NCBI RefSeq assembly: GCF_009372255.1 | Contig: NZ_LXGN01000005.1 | Coordinates: 62,001-126,000 of the forward strand | DNA: 64,000 nucleotides | Source: Acinetobacter guerrae | GTDB lineage: Bacteria; Pseudomonadota; Gammaproteobacteria; Pseudomonadales; Moraxellaceae | Reading direction: 5' to 3' | Shown: one piece after another, positions 11,393 to 22,206 of the stretch | Layout: every line of letters starts with the position of its first letter | Position numbering within the stretch: position 1 is the first letter of the stretch | Notes under the pieces: model-generated | What the model was told of the DNA's origin: nothing | The model's input: only the letters and a program-made list of their open reading frames with translations | The model's database searches: none | Program-made: the position numbers and the translations under genes

Positions 11393-12157
11393 TTATTTTT
11401 TGTCTTTATTCATACTTTGTTCAAATAACTTTGCCTCTTTTAAAAAAGCATAAAAGGCATTGATCATACTTCCAACAAATCCTCTCCAGCCATTCATAAA
11501 ATTTCTACGAAAAAAATAAGATTTCACAAACATTAAGGGCATTATGGTTACTAATTTAACTAAATTTGGTGATTTGCCTTTTTCAAATTTTTCCTTAGAT
11601 TTTAGTTCTGAGTATTGATTATTTTTTTCAACTTTAACAAAGATACTCGACTCACCATAATGATAAATATCATGCTCTGCACGACGAGACTCACCATTAA
11701 TCATCACATTTTCATGGACTTTATTGGCAAGATCATAATGGCCTTTGGACTTGCGAAAAAAACGGACTTTGGCATGTTTTTTGGTATGTTTACTATTTGG
11801 AACACCTAAAAACACATCATTAATTGGGGTAATAAGTGCATCAATCTGGTTTTGCTCAATCACTGAAATAATCTCTTGCTTTAGAGCATTTGACAGTACT
11901 TCATCACCATCCAAATTTAGTACCCAGTCATTGCGACACTTTGCCAACGCCAGACTTTTTTGCCCTGCATAACCTTGCCAGTTTTGATGAGAAATTTGAA
12001 CATTTTTAAATTGTTGAGCAATTGCATAGGTATTGTCAGTGCTTCCCGAATCTAAAATAATGACTTCATCAAAATCACGGACACTATCTAGCGTGCTTTG
12101 CAGCCATGCTTCACAATTCAGTGTGACGATATAAACGCTACATGCGATTTTACTCAT
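11393..12157 (-). CDS. Glycosyltransferase family 2 (WaaE/KdtX-like)
   Basis: YIVTLNCEAWLQSTLDSVRDFDEVIILDSGSTDNTYAIAQQF...WVLNLDGDEVLS. Confidence 0.92.
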   Translation of the reverse strand: MSKIACSVYIVTLNCEAWLQSTLDSVRDFDEVIILDSGSTDNTYAIAQQFKNVQISHQNWQGYAGQKSLALAKCRNDWVLNLDGDEVLSNALKQEIISVIEQNQIDALITPINDVFLGVPNSKHTKKHAKVRFFRKSKGHYDLANKVHENVMINGESRRAEHDIYHYGESSIFVKVEKNNQYSELKSKEKFEKGKSPNLVKLVTIMPLMFVKSYFFRRNFMNGWRGFVGSMINAFYAFLKEAKLFEQSMNKDKK

Positions 12158-12912
12158 AGTTTATAACGTCCTTTCGCTAGGGCAATTCGCATTTGAAGCG
12201 CATTCATACCACCGTGTGTACTCACTCGTGGAATATTAAATGGATGCTGTACATTATACGCTTCAATTTTTTTACGGGTAGATACCGCATTTTTAAAACC
12301 AATTTTGCGCGCCATCTCTTGGTGCTTTTCATTAAATCGACCAAATGGATAAGCAAAACTTGGACATTTCCCAACCAACTGCTCTACATCTTGTTTAGAC
12401 TTTTGCATTTCATCATACGCACTCTGATCATCTAGTTTAAGCAAATTGACATGATGTTGAGTATGTGCGCCAAACTCAACCAGACCAGATTGTGCCATTT
12501 CTTGGATCTGCCCATTATTGAGTTTTTCAATACCTTCTATTTGCGTTGCCAAATAAATTGTTGCTTTTGCTTGATATTTTTTTAAGAGCGGATAAGCATA
12601 TTTATAGTTATCCATAAATCCATCGTCAAAACTTAGAGCTACCACATTGTTTCGATCACGATAATATTCTAGCTCAGAAACAAAACAGAAGATTGATTTT
12701 TTATTCACCAAAAGTTGTAATAATTGCTCAAACTTTTCAGGTGGCATATTCATTCCAGAGGCATTTTCATATGGACTCACCTGATGCAACATGACAATAC
12801 GAGGTAGTTTACTCGACCGAAAGGGCAACCAAAAAGCATAGTTACCAAGTAGATAAATTAACCCTACAAGTAATACTAAAGCCAACGCAATATAGAGTAA
12901 CCACATTATCAA
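12154..12912 (-). CDS. Polysaccharide deacetylase family protein, membrane anchored
   Basis: N-terminal TM; VALSFDDGFMDNYKYAYPLLKKY, EFGAHTQHHVNL, SFAYPFGRFN NodB motifs. Overlaps the GT2 start by 4 nt. Confidence 0.9.
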   Translation of the reverse strand: MIMWLLYIALALVLLVGLIYLLGNYAFWLPFRSSKLPRIVMLHQVSPYENASGMNMPPEKFEQLLQLLVNKKSIFCFVSELEYYRDRNNVVALSFDDGFMDNYKYAYPLLKKYQAKATIYLATQIEGIEKLNNGQIQEMAQSGLVEFGAHTQHHVNLLKLDDQSAYDEMQKSKQDVEQLVGKCPSFAYPFGRFNEKHQEMARKIGFKNAVSTRKKIEAYNVQHPFNIPRVSTHGGMNALQMRIALAKGRYKL

Positions 12913-13934
12913 TAAACCTCATGTGACCATTCATAGTCTTCTGAGAATGGTTGGCGGAAAGTCACTTCTAGCATATATTGGGTAATCCGTTTTGCATTAA
13001 ATGATTGGCGTGTTTTCTGCCAGCCAGCCTGTGCAATCAGTTTGGCATATTCTGGTTGCTGATCAAAGTACTGTATCTTTCTTGCTAAATCGACCTGATC
13101 ATCAAAATAAACCACTTCTTGCTCATTATACAATTTTTCAAAATCTGGTATGCGAGGACAAAAAGTTAATAAACCATTCCCTGTTAATTGAACAATACGA
13201 TCGGAGCTATACAACGTGACATCATTGCGACGTGAATAGTTAAGTCCCATTTTTGATTCAGCTAACACCTGATAATAAGCTTTCCCATACACCCCTGCAT
13301 GTTCAAAACAGCCATAAAATTGATAATTAATTTTGACTTGCTGTAATGCTTGTGCCAAATCCATTAAAAACTTTTCACGCTCTGGCTCTTTATAAACAAC
13401 TCCACAAAAAATAAAAGTTTTATCAGTCTCAGTGTTACTAAACTGTTTTAGAATTTCTACATTACGATGTCCAATATTTGGCAGGTAAGCAGCACTCAAA
13501 TGAGACTGTTTTAATTTAGCCAAATATTCTCCCCCAGTCGTAGAAAAAATGGCATCCAGATACGGTGAAAATGCTTTTATAAAATCCAGTTTATGTTCAT
13601 GATAAAGCGGATCTACATACCAAAAAGCAATTTTAGTTTTCGGATACATTTGCTTGATTTGCTTCAGCACCTCTGGACTCATCAGATCACTATGTCCAAT
13701 AAGTACCAAATCTGGCTCAAGATTCTGAACCGTTTTTAAAATCTCTTTATTAGCCCAGCATGCGCCTAGTTTTTTTGTTTTAAAAATAGTTCCCATCCGC
13801 GCCATATCACGAAAGCTAAAGTCATAAACAAAATGGCCATTTTCGATCAAACCTGCAGAGATTTTTCGGTCAGTACAATAAAAATGTGCGCCTTGTTTAT
13901 TAAAGCCAAAATTTGCAATATGCAATATTTTCAT
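12909..13934 (-). CDS. CgeB-like glycosyltransferase family protein
   Basis: DLVLIGHSDLMSPEVLKQIK...KIAFWYVDPLYHEHK...MGLNYSRRNDVTLYSSDRIVQLTGNGLLTF. Overlaps the deacetylase start by 4 nt. Confidence 0.75.
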   Translation of the reverse strand: MKILHIANFGFNKQGAHFYCTDRKISAGLIENGHFVYDFSFRDMARMGTIFKTKKLGACWANKEILKTVQNLEPDLVLIGHSDLMSPEVLKQIKQMYPKTKIAFWYVDPLYHEHKLDFIKAFSPYLDAIFSTTGGEYLAKLKQSHLSAAYLPNIGHRNVEILKQFSNTETDKTFIFCGVVYKEPEREKFLMDLAQALQQVKINYQFYGCFEHAGVYGKAYYQVLAESKMGLNYSRRNDVTLYSSDRIVQLTGNGLLTFCPRIPDFEKLYNEQEVVYFDDQVDLARKIQYFDQQPEYAKLIAQAGWQKTRQSFNAKRITQYMLEVTFRQPFSEDYEWSHEVY

Positions 13935-13938
13935 TTAA

Positions 13939-14826
13939 TTAAAAACTCGATGAGTCCAGTAATTGAGATGCTACTCGCTTCGCTTCATCTAAAGGAGCGA
14001 CAAGCTGTAACAAACGTATTGTTCCTGCACTTGGTGCAAATGATAATTGATCAATCAATTGCGTGATTCTATCAGATTTAACACGATCTATTGCAATCAC
14101 CCCGACATGACAACCCGCGGTCAATGCTTCAAAAATCATCGAAACACTATCTTCGGTCACATAAACCATTTCCGCCAGTTGCATTTGTTCAAAGATCCAG
14201 CCCTGTGGAGTGTGTTCTACAGGGAAAATTTCTAATTGCGACGCATAATCTTGTTTTTTTAAATGATCGAGAAAATGCTCAGGCGTCCGTCGGGAGGTCG
14301 TCAAGATCATCTGACAATGTGGATTCTGCTGAACAATCTGTTCTATTGCTGTTAAAACTTTATTTTCATTCCATTGATGTCTTTTTGAACTTCCACCAAG
14401 TGCAATCAAAATACGGTTAGCTTGATGCCGATGTTCATTTTCAATTGGATTAAGTGCACCTTGCGTCACAATCACGCGATCAGATGCAGTCACACCATCA
14501 TGTTCAGGAATAATTGCGTAGTCAAAACAATGAATTGGTAAGTTTGGCTTCATTAAGATCACGGTTTTCGCTTGAGGATAGATTTTTCCTAGCAACCAAA
14601 CTCGAAAGTGGGTATGAGAACCCACACCAAAAATAAAGTCGGGCTGTTGTGTGATTCCATCCACATGATGGGTAAACAGCCCTTTCAAAACTGTTATCAA
14701 TGGTAAGCTTTCTAGCCGAACTTCTTCAAAACTAGAATTGGGATTTTGCTTATGCATGGCTTGATATAAGCCCAAAGCCTGTGATCGATGTCCAGCCTTT
14801 GCATCACTCACATACACAATATGCAT
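13939..14826 (-). CDS. ELM1/DUF1022-family putative glycosyltransferase
   Basis: MHIVYVSDAKAGHRSQALGLYQAM...FIFGVGSHTHFRVWLLGKIYPQAKTVILMKPNLPIHCFDYAIIPEHDG...VYVTEDSVSMIFEALTAG. Confidence 0.85.
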   Translation of the reverse strand: MHIVYVSDAKAGHRSQALGLYQAMHKQNPNSSFEEVRLESLPLITVLKGLFTHHVDGITQQPDFIFGVGSHTHFRVWLLGKIYPQAKTVILMKPNLPIHCFDYAIIPEHDGVTASDRVIVTQGALNPIENEHRHQANRILIALGGSSKRHQWNENKVLTAIEQIVQQNPHCQMILTTSRRTPEHFLDHLKKQDYASQLEIFPVEHTPQGWIFEQMQLAEMVYVTEDSVSMIFEALTAGCHVGVIAIDRVKSDRITQLIDQLSFAPSAGTIRLLQLVAPLDEAKRVASQLLDSSSF

Positions 14827-14855
14827 TTTATTTTTCCAATATCACATCAATAAAA

Positions 14856-14881
14856 AAAGGCGAAACACCTGTTTCGCCTTT
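14856..14881 (-). terminator. Rho-independent terminator downstream of ilvE
   Basis: AAAGGCGAAAC-ACCT-GTTTCGCCTTT hairpin; T-rich tail on the minus strand. Confidence 0.8.
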
Positions 14882-14898
14882 GATCTTAACTGATTAGA

Positions 14899-15825
14899 TT
14901 ATTTAACGTAAGTTAACCAGTGTTCATATTTCGGATTTTTACCTTGAACTGCATCAAAGAATGCTTTTTGAATAATAGTCGTGATTGGACCACGACGACC
15001 TTCACCAATTTGACGATCATCATATTCACGGATTGGTGTAACTTCCGCCGCAGTTCCAGTGAAGAATGCTTCATCTGCAATATAAAATTCATCGCGGGTA
15101 ATACGACGCTCAACCACTTCGTAGCCCAAATCTTTTGCAATGGTCATAATTGTTTGACGAGTAATACCATCAAGCGCACCACCCGCAATATCAGGAGTAT
15201 GTAACACGCCATCTCTTACCAGAAATACGTTTTCGCCTGAACCCTGACACACATAACCTTGTGGATCCATTAACATCGCTTCATCATAGCCTGAATGCGC
15301 TACTTCCTGATGAGCGAGAATGGATAAAGTATAGTTACCCGAAGCTTTGGCTTTACACATGGTCACGTTTGGATGATGGTGGGTAAACGAAGATGTTTTA
15401 ACACGAATACCTTGCGCCATCGCTTCTTCACCCAGATATGCACCCCAGCCCCATGCTGCAACTGCTGCATGAATCGTGTTATCTGTAGCAGCAATTCCAA
15501 GTTTCTCAGAACCAATCCAAATAAGTGGACGCAAATAGCATGAAGCTAATTTGTTTTCACGTACCACATCAATTTGAGCTTGCTCAAGCGTTGCTTGATC
15601 AAATGGGACTTTCATTTGATAAATTTTTGCAGAGTTCAGCAAACGTTTAGTGTGGTCTTGAAGACGGAAAATTGCTGTGCCTTTAGGTGTTTCATAGGCA
15701 CGGACACCTTCAAAGACACCCATACTATAATGTAGCGTATGAGTTAAGACGTGGATTTTCGCATCACGCCAGTCAACCAATTGTCCATCTTGCCAAATAA
15801 AACCATCACGATCAGCCAAATTCAT
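14899..15825 (-). CDS. ilvE: Branched-chain amino acid aminotransferase
   Basis: MNLADRDGFIWQDGQLVDWRDAKIHVLTHTLHYSMGVFEGVRAYET class IV aminotransferase. ATG at 15825 preferred over 15834. Confidence 0.96.
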   Translation of the reverse strand: MNLADRDGFIWQDGQLVDWRDAKIHVLTHTLHYSMGVFEGVRAYETPKGTAIFRLQDHTKRLLNSAKIYQMKVPFDQATLEQAQIDVVRENKLASCYLRPLIWIGSEKLGIAATDNTIHAAVAAWGWGAYLGEEAMAQGIRVKTSSFTHHHPNVTMCKAKASGNYTLSILAHQEVAHSGYDEAMLMDPQGYVCQGSGENVFLVRDGVLHTPDIAGGALDGITRQTIMTIAKDLGYEVVERRITRDEFYIADEAFFTGTAAEVTPIREYDDRQIGEGRRGPITTIIQKAFFDAVQGKNPKYEHWLTYVK

Positions 15826-15851
15826 GGCACACACTCCAAATTTTTACACAA

Positions 15852-18599
15852 TCATTCACTCTCCAGCATCACTGTTGACGCTGGATCTATTAATCTTTGC
15901 CATAACTTGCAAACGACCTCGCGGGTATCGCGCCAGTCCGCAGCACTGACTTGCATGGATTGATTTGCAAGGGCTAGACGGTGGCTCTCGGCTCGTTCAC
16001 TGAGATAAGCGTGTATCAATGCTGTGGCATCTTCACTGGATAAGCAGCCTGCTTTAGCAGCATCTTCAAGAATTCTCACATTATCGGAAAAATGGGCGAG
16101 ATCAGGATTCGCACCACTCCATGCAAGCACCATATACTGTGCCATAAATTCGATGTCAACGATACCACCTGCGTCCTGTTTTAAATGAAAAATCCCATGT
16201 TTTTTTTGTTCTGTTGATGAACCCAGATGATCTTTCATTTTTTGGCGCATTTTTAGCACTTCTTCCTGCACGTATTTTTCATCGCGAGGTTGCGTCAATA
16301 TTTTTCCACGTAAGCTTAGGAACTTTTCTCGTAATCTCGTTTCGCCCGCAATGGATCGCGCACGCACTAAAGCCTGATGCTCCCAAAGCCATGCACTTTT
16401 TAATTGATAATGCTCAAATGCTTTCAGACTAGTAACCAACAACCCAGCTTCACCTGAAGGACGCAATCGTGTATCAATTTCATAGACGCGACCATCCAGC
16501 GTTTGTGTGGTCATTAACGATAAAAACTTTTGTGCCACGCGCATGGCAAACTCAAATCCAGTAATGGATTTTTGTCCATCAGTTTCGCCTTGTTCATTAA
16601 AATAATGAATAAAAACCAGATCAAGATCGGAACCGTATCCCAGTTCAATACCGCCTACTTTGCCATAACCAATCACAGCAAAACCGTTATGCTCTAGCGA
16701 ACAGCGTTGTCCTTCGGCATCGAGTGGATAACCGTGTCGTTTCACCACTGCCTGATACGCCAGATTTAAAGTGGCGCCTACACTGACTTCTGCAATATCA
16801 GTTAAAGCATCAGATACTTTCATCAGTGGACTTTCTGCCAGAACGTCACTGGCAGCGACCGTCAGTACATTACTTTTCTTAAATAAACGTAATACCCGCA
16901 TTTGATCTTCAACTTGATCAATTTCAATCCGCAGAAGTTGTTGACGTAAAGAATCCTCTAAGTCTTTGCGCTTTGGTAGCTCAAAATCCATCGATAAAAA
17001 TTCATCGAGTAAGACAGGATATTGAGTCAATTCTTCACAAATCCACGGGCTTACCGTTGCCATTTTGACCAATCGCTGCATCGCTCCACGACTTTCCATC
17101 AACATGACCAGATATACGGTACGACGCATGACTGACTCGACTAAGGGCATTAAACGTATTAATGCCACTTGCGGTTTGTCTGACTGTAAAATTGCTTCAA
17201 TCAAATGCGGCCAGAAATCTTTTAAACGTTGCACTGCTTTTGATGGAAGTTTTTTTAGCGCATTGCCATGCCAAAATTCATGGATCAGATTTTTTGCCGA
17301 ATCGTCCAGAACGGTATCCAGTCGTTGTTCAAGCTGACTTTCTGTTTCCACAGGTGAAGCAACTTCTTCCTGAATCAGATTCTTAAATTGATCGCTAACT
17401 CTGGCTCTTTTTTCATTTAATACTGTTAAAAATCCATCCCATGAAGGATATCCAAGCGTATCAATCATACGCTGATGCAACTCAGGCTCTATCGGTAACA
17501 TCTGAGTTTGCTGATCATTTAAAGCCTGTATCGCATGTTCAACACGTCTTAAAAATAAATAAGCATCCTCAAGCTCAATGACTGCCTTCGAATCTAGCAG
17601 ACCGACCTGCCCCAAATGGTGCAAACTAACCAGACATTGACGATCTTGTAACTCACGTTTTGAGCCGCCATAGATCAACTGAAAGACCTGTACAATAAAT
17701 TCAACTTCACGGATCCCGCCCGCACCTAATTTTATGTCATCGGCAATATTACGTCGTGCGACTTCACGCTCAATCATGGCTTTCATTTCACGCATGGCTT
17801 CAAATGCTGAATAATCAACATAACGCCGAAAAACAAAAGGTCGCGTCATTTCTAGTAAATGATCACCACGTTTACCCCCGCTGATAATACGTGCCTTAAT
17901 CCATGCATAACGTTCCCATTCACGACCATGCTGAATCAGATATTTTTCCAATGCCACATGACTAATTGCTAAAGCTGAACCATCTCCCCAAGGACGCAAG
18001 CGCATATCAACACGAAATACAAAACCATCTGCGGTGATATGATCTAGCAGATAAATCAGTTTTTGCCCCCATAAAATACAAAACTGCTGAACATCAATCG
18101 ACTTACGACCATTGGTTTCACCTTGTTCATCAAAAGCAAAAATTAGGTCAATATCACTAGATAGATTAAGTTCCTGTGCACCAAGTTTTCCCATTCCGAC
18201 CACGATTAAGTCCTGAATTTGACCATCGTAACCAATAGGTTCTCCATGTTTAGCAACTAAAGGAGGGAGAGAAAATTGCTTGGCTGCACAAATACAAGCA
18301 TCGGCAAAATCTGAGAGTTCGCGTGTAAGTGTGACCACATTGGTCAGTTGATTGGCATCTTGCCAAATCCAGCGAAACATAAGTTTTGCACGTAAGATAC
18401 GTAATGTGCGCATCCATTGACTTTCATCTTGAATGTCTTTTAATTCTTGTTCAACACGCTGAAAAATTTCATGCGTAGTAAGTGCATAATTAAACTGATC
18501 GATTGCATAATCTTGTTCTAAAGCAGCTTGATGTAAACCTAATACCTGCTCTGCATATTGGCTAGCTCTTAATGTATTTTGCAACTGCTCAGTATTCAT
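15852..18599 (-). CDS. glnE: Bifunctional glutamine synthetase adenylyltransferase/deadenylase
   Basis: Two nucleotidyltransferase modules (VGMGKLGAQELNLSSDIDLIFAF; IGYGKVGGIELGYGSDLDLVFIH). Start taken at MNTEQLQ (18599); an in-frame upstream ATG is at 18626. Confidence 0.95.
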   Translation of the reverse strand: MNTEQLQNTLRASQYAEQVLGLHQAALEQDYAIDQFNYALTTHEIFQRVEQELKDIQDESQWMRTLRILRAKLMFRWIWQDANQLTNVVTLTRELSDFADACICAAKQFSLPPLVAKHGEPIGYDGQIQDLIVVGMGKLGAQELNLSSDIDLIFAFDEQGETNGRKSIDVQQFCILWGQKLIYLLDHITADGFVFRVDMRLRPWGDGSALAISHVALEKYLIQHGREWERYAWIKARIISGGKRGDHLLEMTRPFVFRRYVDYSAFEAMREMKAMIEREVARRNIADDIKLGAGGIREVEFIVQVFQLIYGGSKRELQDRQCLVSLHHLGQVGLLDSKAVIELEDAYLFLRRVEHAIQALNDQQTQMLPIEPELHQRMIDTLGYPSWDGFLTVLNEKRARVSDQFKNLIQEEVASPVETESQLEQRLDTVLDDSAKNLIHEFWHGNALKKLPSKAVQRLKDFWPHLIEAILQSDKPQVALIRLMPLVESVMRRTVYLVMLMESRGAMQRLVKMATVSPWICEELTQYPVLLDEFLSMDFELPKRKDLEDSLRQQLLRIEIDQVEDQMRVLRLFKKSNVLTVAASDVLAESPLMKVSDALTDIAEVSVGATLNLAYQAVVKRHGYPLDAEGQRCSLEHNGFAVIGYGKVGGIELGYGSDLDLVFIHYFNEQGETDGQKSITGFEFAMRVAQKFLSLMTTQTLDGRVYEIDTRLRPSGEAGLLVTSLKAFEHYQLKSAWLWEHQALVRARSIAGETRLREKFLSLRGKILTQPRDEKYVQEEVLKMRQKMKDHLGSSTEQKKHGIFHLKQDAGGIVDIEFMAQYMVLAWSGANPDLAHFSDNVRILEDAAKAGCLSSEDATALIHAYLSERAESHRLALANQSMQVSAADWRDTREVVCKLWQRLIDPASTVMLESE

Positions 18600-18663
18600 A
18601 ACAAACCTGCAACTTTTATTTAGCATAGTTATAACAGTTGCAGGTTCATTTAGGAAAATCTAT

Positions 18664-19932
18664 TTAGGCAAGTGTAACATCGCCGCTGTCTTTTTGAGCA
18701 ATTAAAACTTCAGTTCCATCTGTCGCACAAGGTAATACGACTTTAAATATCGTTCCTTCTCCTTCTTTAGAACTCACTGAAATTTTTCCAAGATTAAGAT
18801 CAATAAAGCGTTTACACAGGGTCAATCCTAAACCTGCTCCTTTCTCACCATCAGTTCCTCTTAAGCTCGCGGTAATCCTCGGGTGAAAAACTGTAGACAT
18901 TTGCAATTCAGTCATGCCCAAGCCATTATCTTCTATATAAATTTCTACCCCCTCCTCTGTAAGCTTAGCTCGTAGTGCAACAAAACCATGTCCATCCAAA
19001 CGTGTGAATTTCAAAGCATTTGAGACCAGATTTTGAATGACTGAGGTGATCATATTGATATCGGCATAAACTTTTAGATTCTCTGGAACTTCATCAATCA
19101 ACGCGATATTCTTTTTAATCGCTAAAGTATTTAAAACTTTGATGACAATAGATGTGGCCTGTTTGAGGTTAAAGTTAATAGGGTGATAAACAAATCGCCC
19201 ACCTTCTGCCATTGCCCATTCCAATAAACTTTCTAATAAATTGTAGGTGGACTGGGAGGTGTCATACAAATAATCTGCAATATTTTGCACACTTGATTCA
19301 TCTAAAGTATGACGTTCTTTGGCTAAAACCTCTGAGAAGCCGAGTAAACCATGAAACGGCGCGCGCAAATCATGTGAAATAATAGAAAAAAACTTGGTTT
19401 TACTAAAATTTAAAGCGCATTGCTGTTCATAGAGTTCATTCAGTATTTCATGATTATATTTAAGCTCAAGATAACGGGAGAAATTCATTCCATGTTCGGC
19501 AAGCAATGAAATCTTGAGTGGATCAAACGCCTGTTGTTCGTTATCAAAAAATAATGCAATCCCAATGGATTCATCATTTTTTAGAATATTGAGAGCAATA
19601 ATACGATGGTGTTCTACGCCCCCTTCATTCATATAAGCCGAAAAATCCATATAATGTGGATGCTTTTGATCAATAAAAACTTTGTCTTTAAAAAACTGCG
19701 CGTTATTGCGTTTTTGTAGCTTAAGTACAGCATGAATTTTATGATCAGCATGATGCCAAAAATAAGTTTCTTCATGGAAACATAAAATTGCTTTTTGAGC
19801 CCCTATCAAGTTTTTACCAAATTCTAAAAACTGTTGAATCAGATTATGCTCACTTTTTAAACCAAGAAGTAGCGATAAGCGGCAAGCACTTAGCTGATCT
19901 GCTTGATCAAGCTCTAACAACTGTAAACTCAT
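18664..19932 (-). CDS. Sensor histidine kinase
   Basis: FFSIISHDLRAPFHGLLGFSEVLA (H-box), NLVSNALKFT (N-box), GAGLGLTLCKRFI (G-box). The start is ambiguous among several ATGs up to 19983. Confidence 0.9.
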   Translation of the reverse strand: MSLQLLELDQADQLSACRLSLLLGLKSEHNLIQQFLEFGKNLIGAQKAILCFHEETYFWHHADHKIHAVLKLQKRNNAQFFKDKVFIDQKHPHYMDFSAYMNEGGVEHHRIIALNILKNDESIGIALFFDNEQQAFDPLKISLLAEHGMNFSRYLELKYNHEILNELYEQQCALNFSKTKFFSIISHDLRAPFHGLLGFSEVLAKERHTLDESSVQNIADYLYDTSQSTYNLLESLLEWAMAEGGRFVYHPINFNLKQATSIVIKVLNTLAIKKNIALIDEVPENLKVYADINMITSVIQNLVSNALKFTRLDGHGFVALRAKLTEEGVEIYIEDNGLGMTELQMSTVFHPRITASLRGTDGEKGAGLGLTLCKRFIDLNLGKISVSSKEGEGTIFKVVLPCATDGTEVLIAQKDSGDVTLA

Positions 19933-20201
19933 GGTCCGCCTCATGGGAATTGTGATTATTATGAATAAAAAATGGAGAATCAAAATAAAACAACGAAAAG
20001 ATAAAAATTTAAAACATTGCTTCCTACATGTAGCAAATTTTTACCAAAAAATCAATTATAGAAGTACATCAATCAAGCTTATGGCAACATAAATCGTTTA
20101 AATGTCTTTGCCGCTTAAAATGAGTCATATTTTTTAATATTTAATTCGATTAAATCATTCAAAAAATATAATATATAGTAAGTTCAGACAGTATTTAATC
20201 T

Positions 20202-21773
20202 ATGATTTTCAAACAATTAATTCATTTATTACAACTCAATCTAAGAAAGTTAATTTTATTTTTGGCTATTTTTAGTGTACTCAGTCTTTTCGCTATTTCT
20301 TTACTTGTTAACTACTATATCCAGAAAAATCAACTTATTAACAACTCTCTTTCAGTCAATATGGAATACGCTTCCAAAATTGCCAATGGAGCGAATAGCC
20401 ATTTCAAAACCATGCTCAAAGAACTGGACTACAGCGCCAAGCACTTAGGGCAATCTTTTGACAATGAAAAAGTATTACAGGCTGAAGTCGATCGACTAAA
20501 ATTTCAGTCGGATTATTTTAATAGTGTAATTATCTCTGATCGGAATGGAAATATTCGAAGTTTCGCACCACAACAATTGAAACTGAATAAGCAAGTCACC
20601 AATCATACATTAGGCTTTGAGATGTCGCTTAAAAATCAGGCCACTGTGGTGACACCCCCTTATTATTCGATAACAAAAAATTTGATCGTGTTTTTATCAC
20701 AACCTATTTTTGATCAAAACCATCAATATCTAGGCTTTATTGGCGCTGCAATTTACCTCAAAAAAGATAATATTCTTAATGAATTACTGACCATGAAATA
20801 TGGTTATAAAAATAGCTACATGTATGTCCTTGATAGTAACCAACATATTGTTTTTCACCCAGACGAAAAACGCATTGGAAGTTTAATCACCCAAAATACT
20901 GGGCTAAATACAATGGTAAAAGAAAAAAACGGAAAAATTCACCTCACCAATAGTCTGGGCGAAGATGATCTGGCAGGATTTGCTCATATTCCCACAACAA
21001 ACTGGATTGTAGTTTCTCAGCAACCCACCCATGAGCTTTTGGCACAAGCATCTTCAATCATTTTGAAAATTATTGCGGGAATGCTGTTTTTTTACATATT
21101 TATATTCTTTATTGTCTGGCGAATTTCTTATTTAATTTCGGCACCACTTGCACAACTGGCAAAAATGGCAAGCCACTTAAATGCATCAACAACAGAACAT
21201 AAAATTAAGGAAATTGATCCTTGGTATTATGAAGTCCTTAAATTCAAATTGTCATTACTATTAAGTTCTCAGCAGTTCAAACAGAAAATTTCTGAACTAA
21301 ATTTTTATGTCAACACAGACCCACTCACTGGTTTTTATAATCGTCGCGGCATGGAACTTTTTTTAGATGAATTTATCAAATCTGAAACTCATTTTTTCGT
21401 AATTTCTCTTGATATAGATCATTTCAAAAAAGTGAATGATGTTTATGGGCATGAAAATGGCGATCAGGTGTTAAAAATCGTTGCAGAAAAAATCAAGAAT
21501 TACTCACGAGATATCGATGCCTGCTGCCGTATTGGTGGCGAAGAGTTTATAATATTGGCCCCTAATTCTGACTCCTCCACAGGCGCAATTGTCGCTGAAC
21601 GTATACGGCAAGCGATTGCCAATACTGTGGTTCCAGAGATCGGTAAATTGACCGTTTCTATTGGGGTTGCACACTGGCCTCATTCGGCACGCGACATTAA
21701 ACGTGTTTTCAAAATTGCCGATGAAAGACTATATGAAGCCAAAGCGCAAGGTCGTGATCAGGTCAAATATTAA
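20202..21773 (+). CDS. Diguanylate cyclase with periplasmic Cache-type sensor domain
   Basis: Two TM segments flanking a dCache-like region; DPLTGFYNRRGMELFLDEF...DIDHFKKVNDVYGHENGDQVLK...CCRIGGEEFIILAP (GGEEF active site). Confidence 0.93.
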   Translation: MIFKQLIHLLQLNLRKLILFLAIFSVLSLFAISLLVNYYIQKNQLINNSLSVNMEYASKIANGANSHFKTMLKELDYSAKHLGQSFDNEKVLQAEVDRLKFQSDYFNSVIISDRNGNIRSFAPQQLKLNKQVTNHTLGFEMSLKNQATVVTPPYYSITKNLIVFLSQPIFDQNHQYLGFIGAAIYLKKDNILNELLTMKYGYKNSYMYVLDSNQHIVFHPDEKRIGSLITQNTGLNTMVKEKNGKIHLTNSLGEDDLAGFAHIPTTNWIVVSQQPTHELLAQASSIILKIIAGMLFFYIFIFFIVWRISYLISAPLAQLAKMASHLNASTTEHKIKEIDPWYYEVLKFKLSLLLSSQQFKQKISELNFYVNTDPLTGFYNRRGMELFLDEFIKSETHFFVISLDIDHFKKVNDVYGHENGDQVLKIVAEKIKNYSRDIDACCRIGGEEFIILAPNSDSSTGAIVAERIRQAIANTVVPEIGKLTVSIGVAHWPHSARDIKRVFKIADERLYEAKAQGRDQVKY

Positions 21774-22206
21774 AAAATTAAGCTATGCCAGCTTACAACC
21801 TTATAATGCTTCTCTTGGGCCATGAGCTGATTTTTTTGTAAGTACATGATATTTGGGTATGCAACTCAATATTCTGTCAAAGGCAAAATAACGCTATCAT
21901 CTGCCCTAATTTTCAGCGCATTGCTAAAAATTCTAGCAGGCATACTAGCAATAGATTCAGCAGTTTGCTTATCACTTTTGCTTCATAGCGGACATGAACA
22001 TACAAAGCGTTTGCCACTCAAAATTTATCAAATATGCCATCCAAGCAAACTGAATCAAAAAATAATAAACATTATATTTTAAATAAATTTTTTATTATTT
22101 AACTTTTTTCAAAAATTGATTTAAACGTATATTTTAAAATTTTTATTTTCTTCACAATTTCTACATAATTCATTCTTGTTTAAATATTAACATTATTATA
22201 AAAAAT

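Noticed and set aside
14920-15204. Plus-strand ORF antisense to ilvE, and similar overlaps at 16214-16432, 17065-17386, 33124-33429, 56522-56854
   Set aside because: Overlap strongly supported genes on the opposite strand and have no recognisable domain content.
21846-22082. 78-aa plus-strand ORF after the diguanylate cyclase
   Set aside because: Partly hydrophobic but no convincing SD or recognisable family, and it sits in an AT-rich spacer; coding status cannot be supported.
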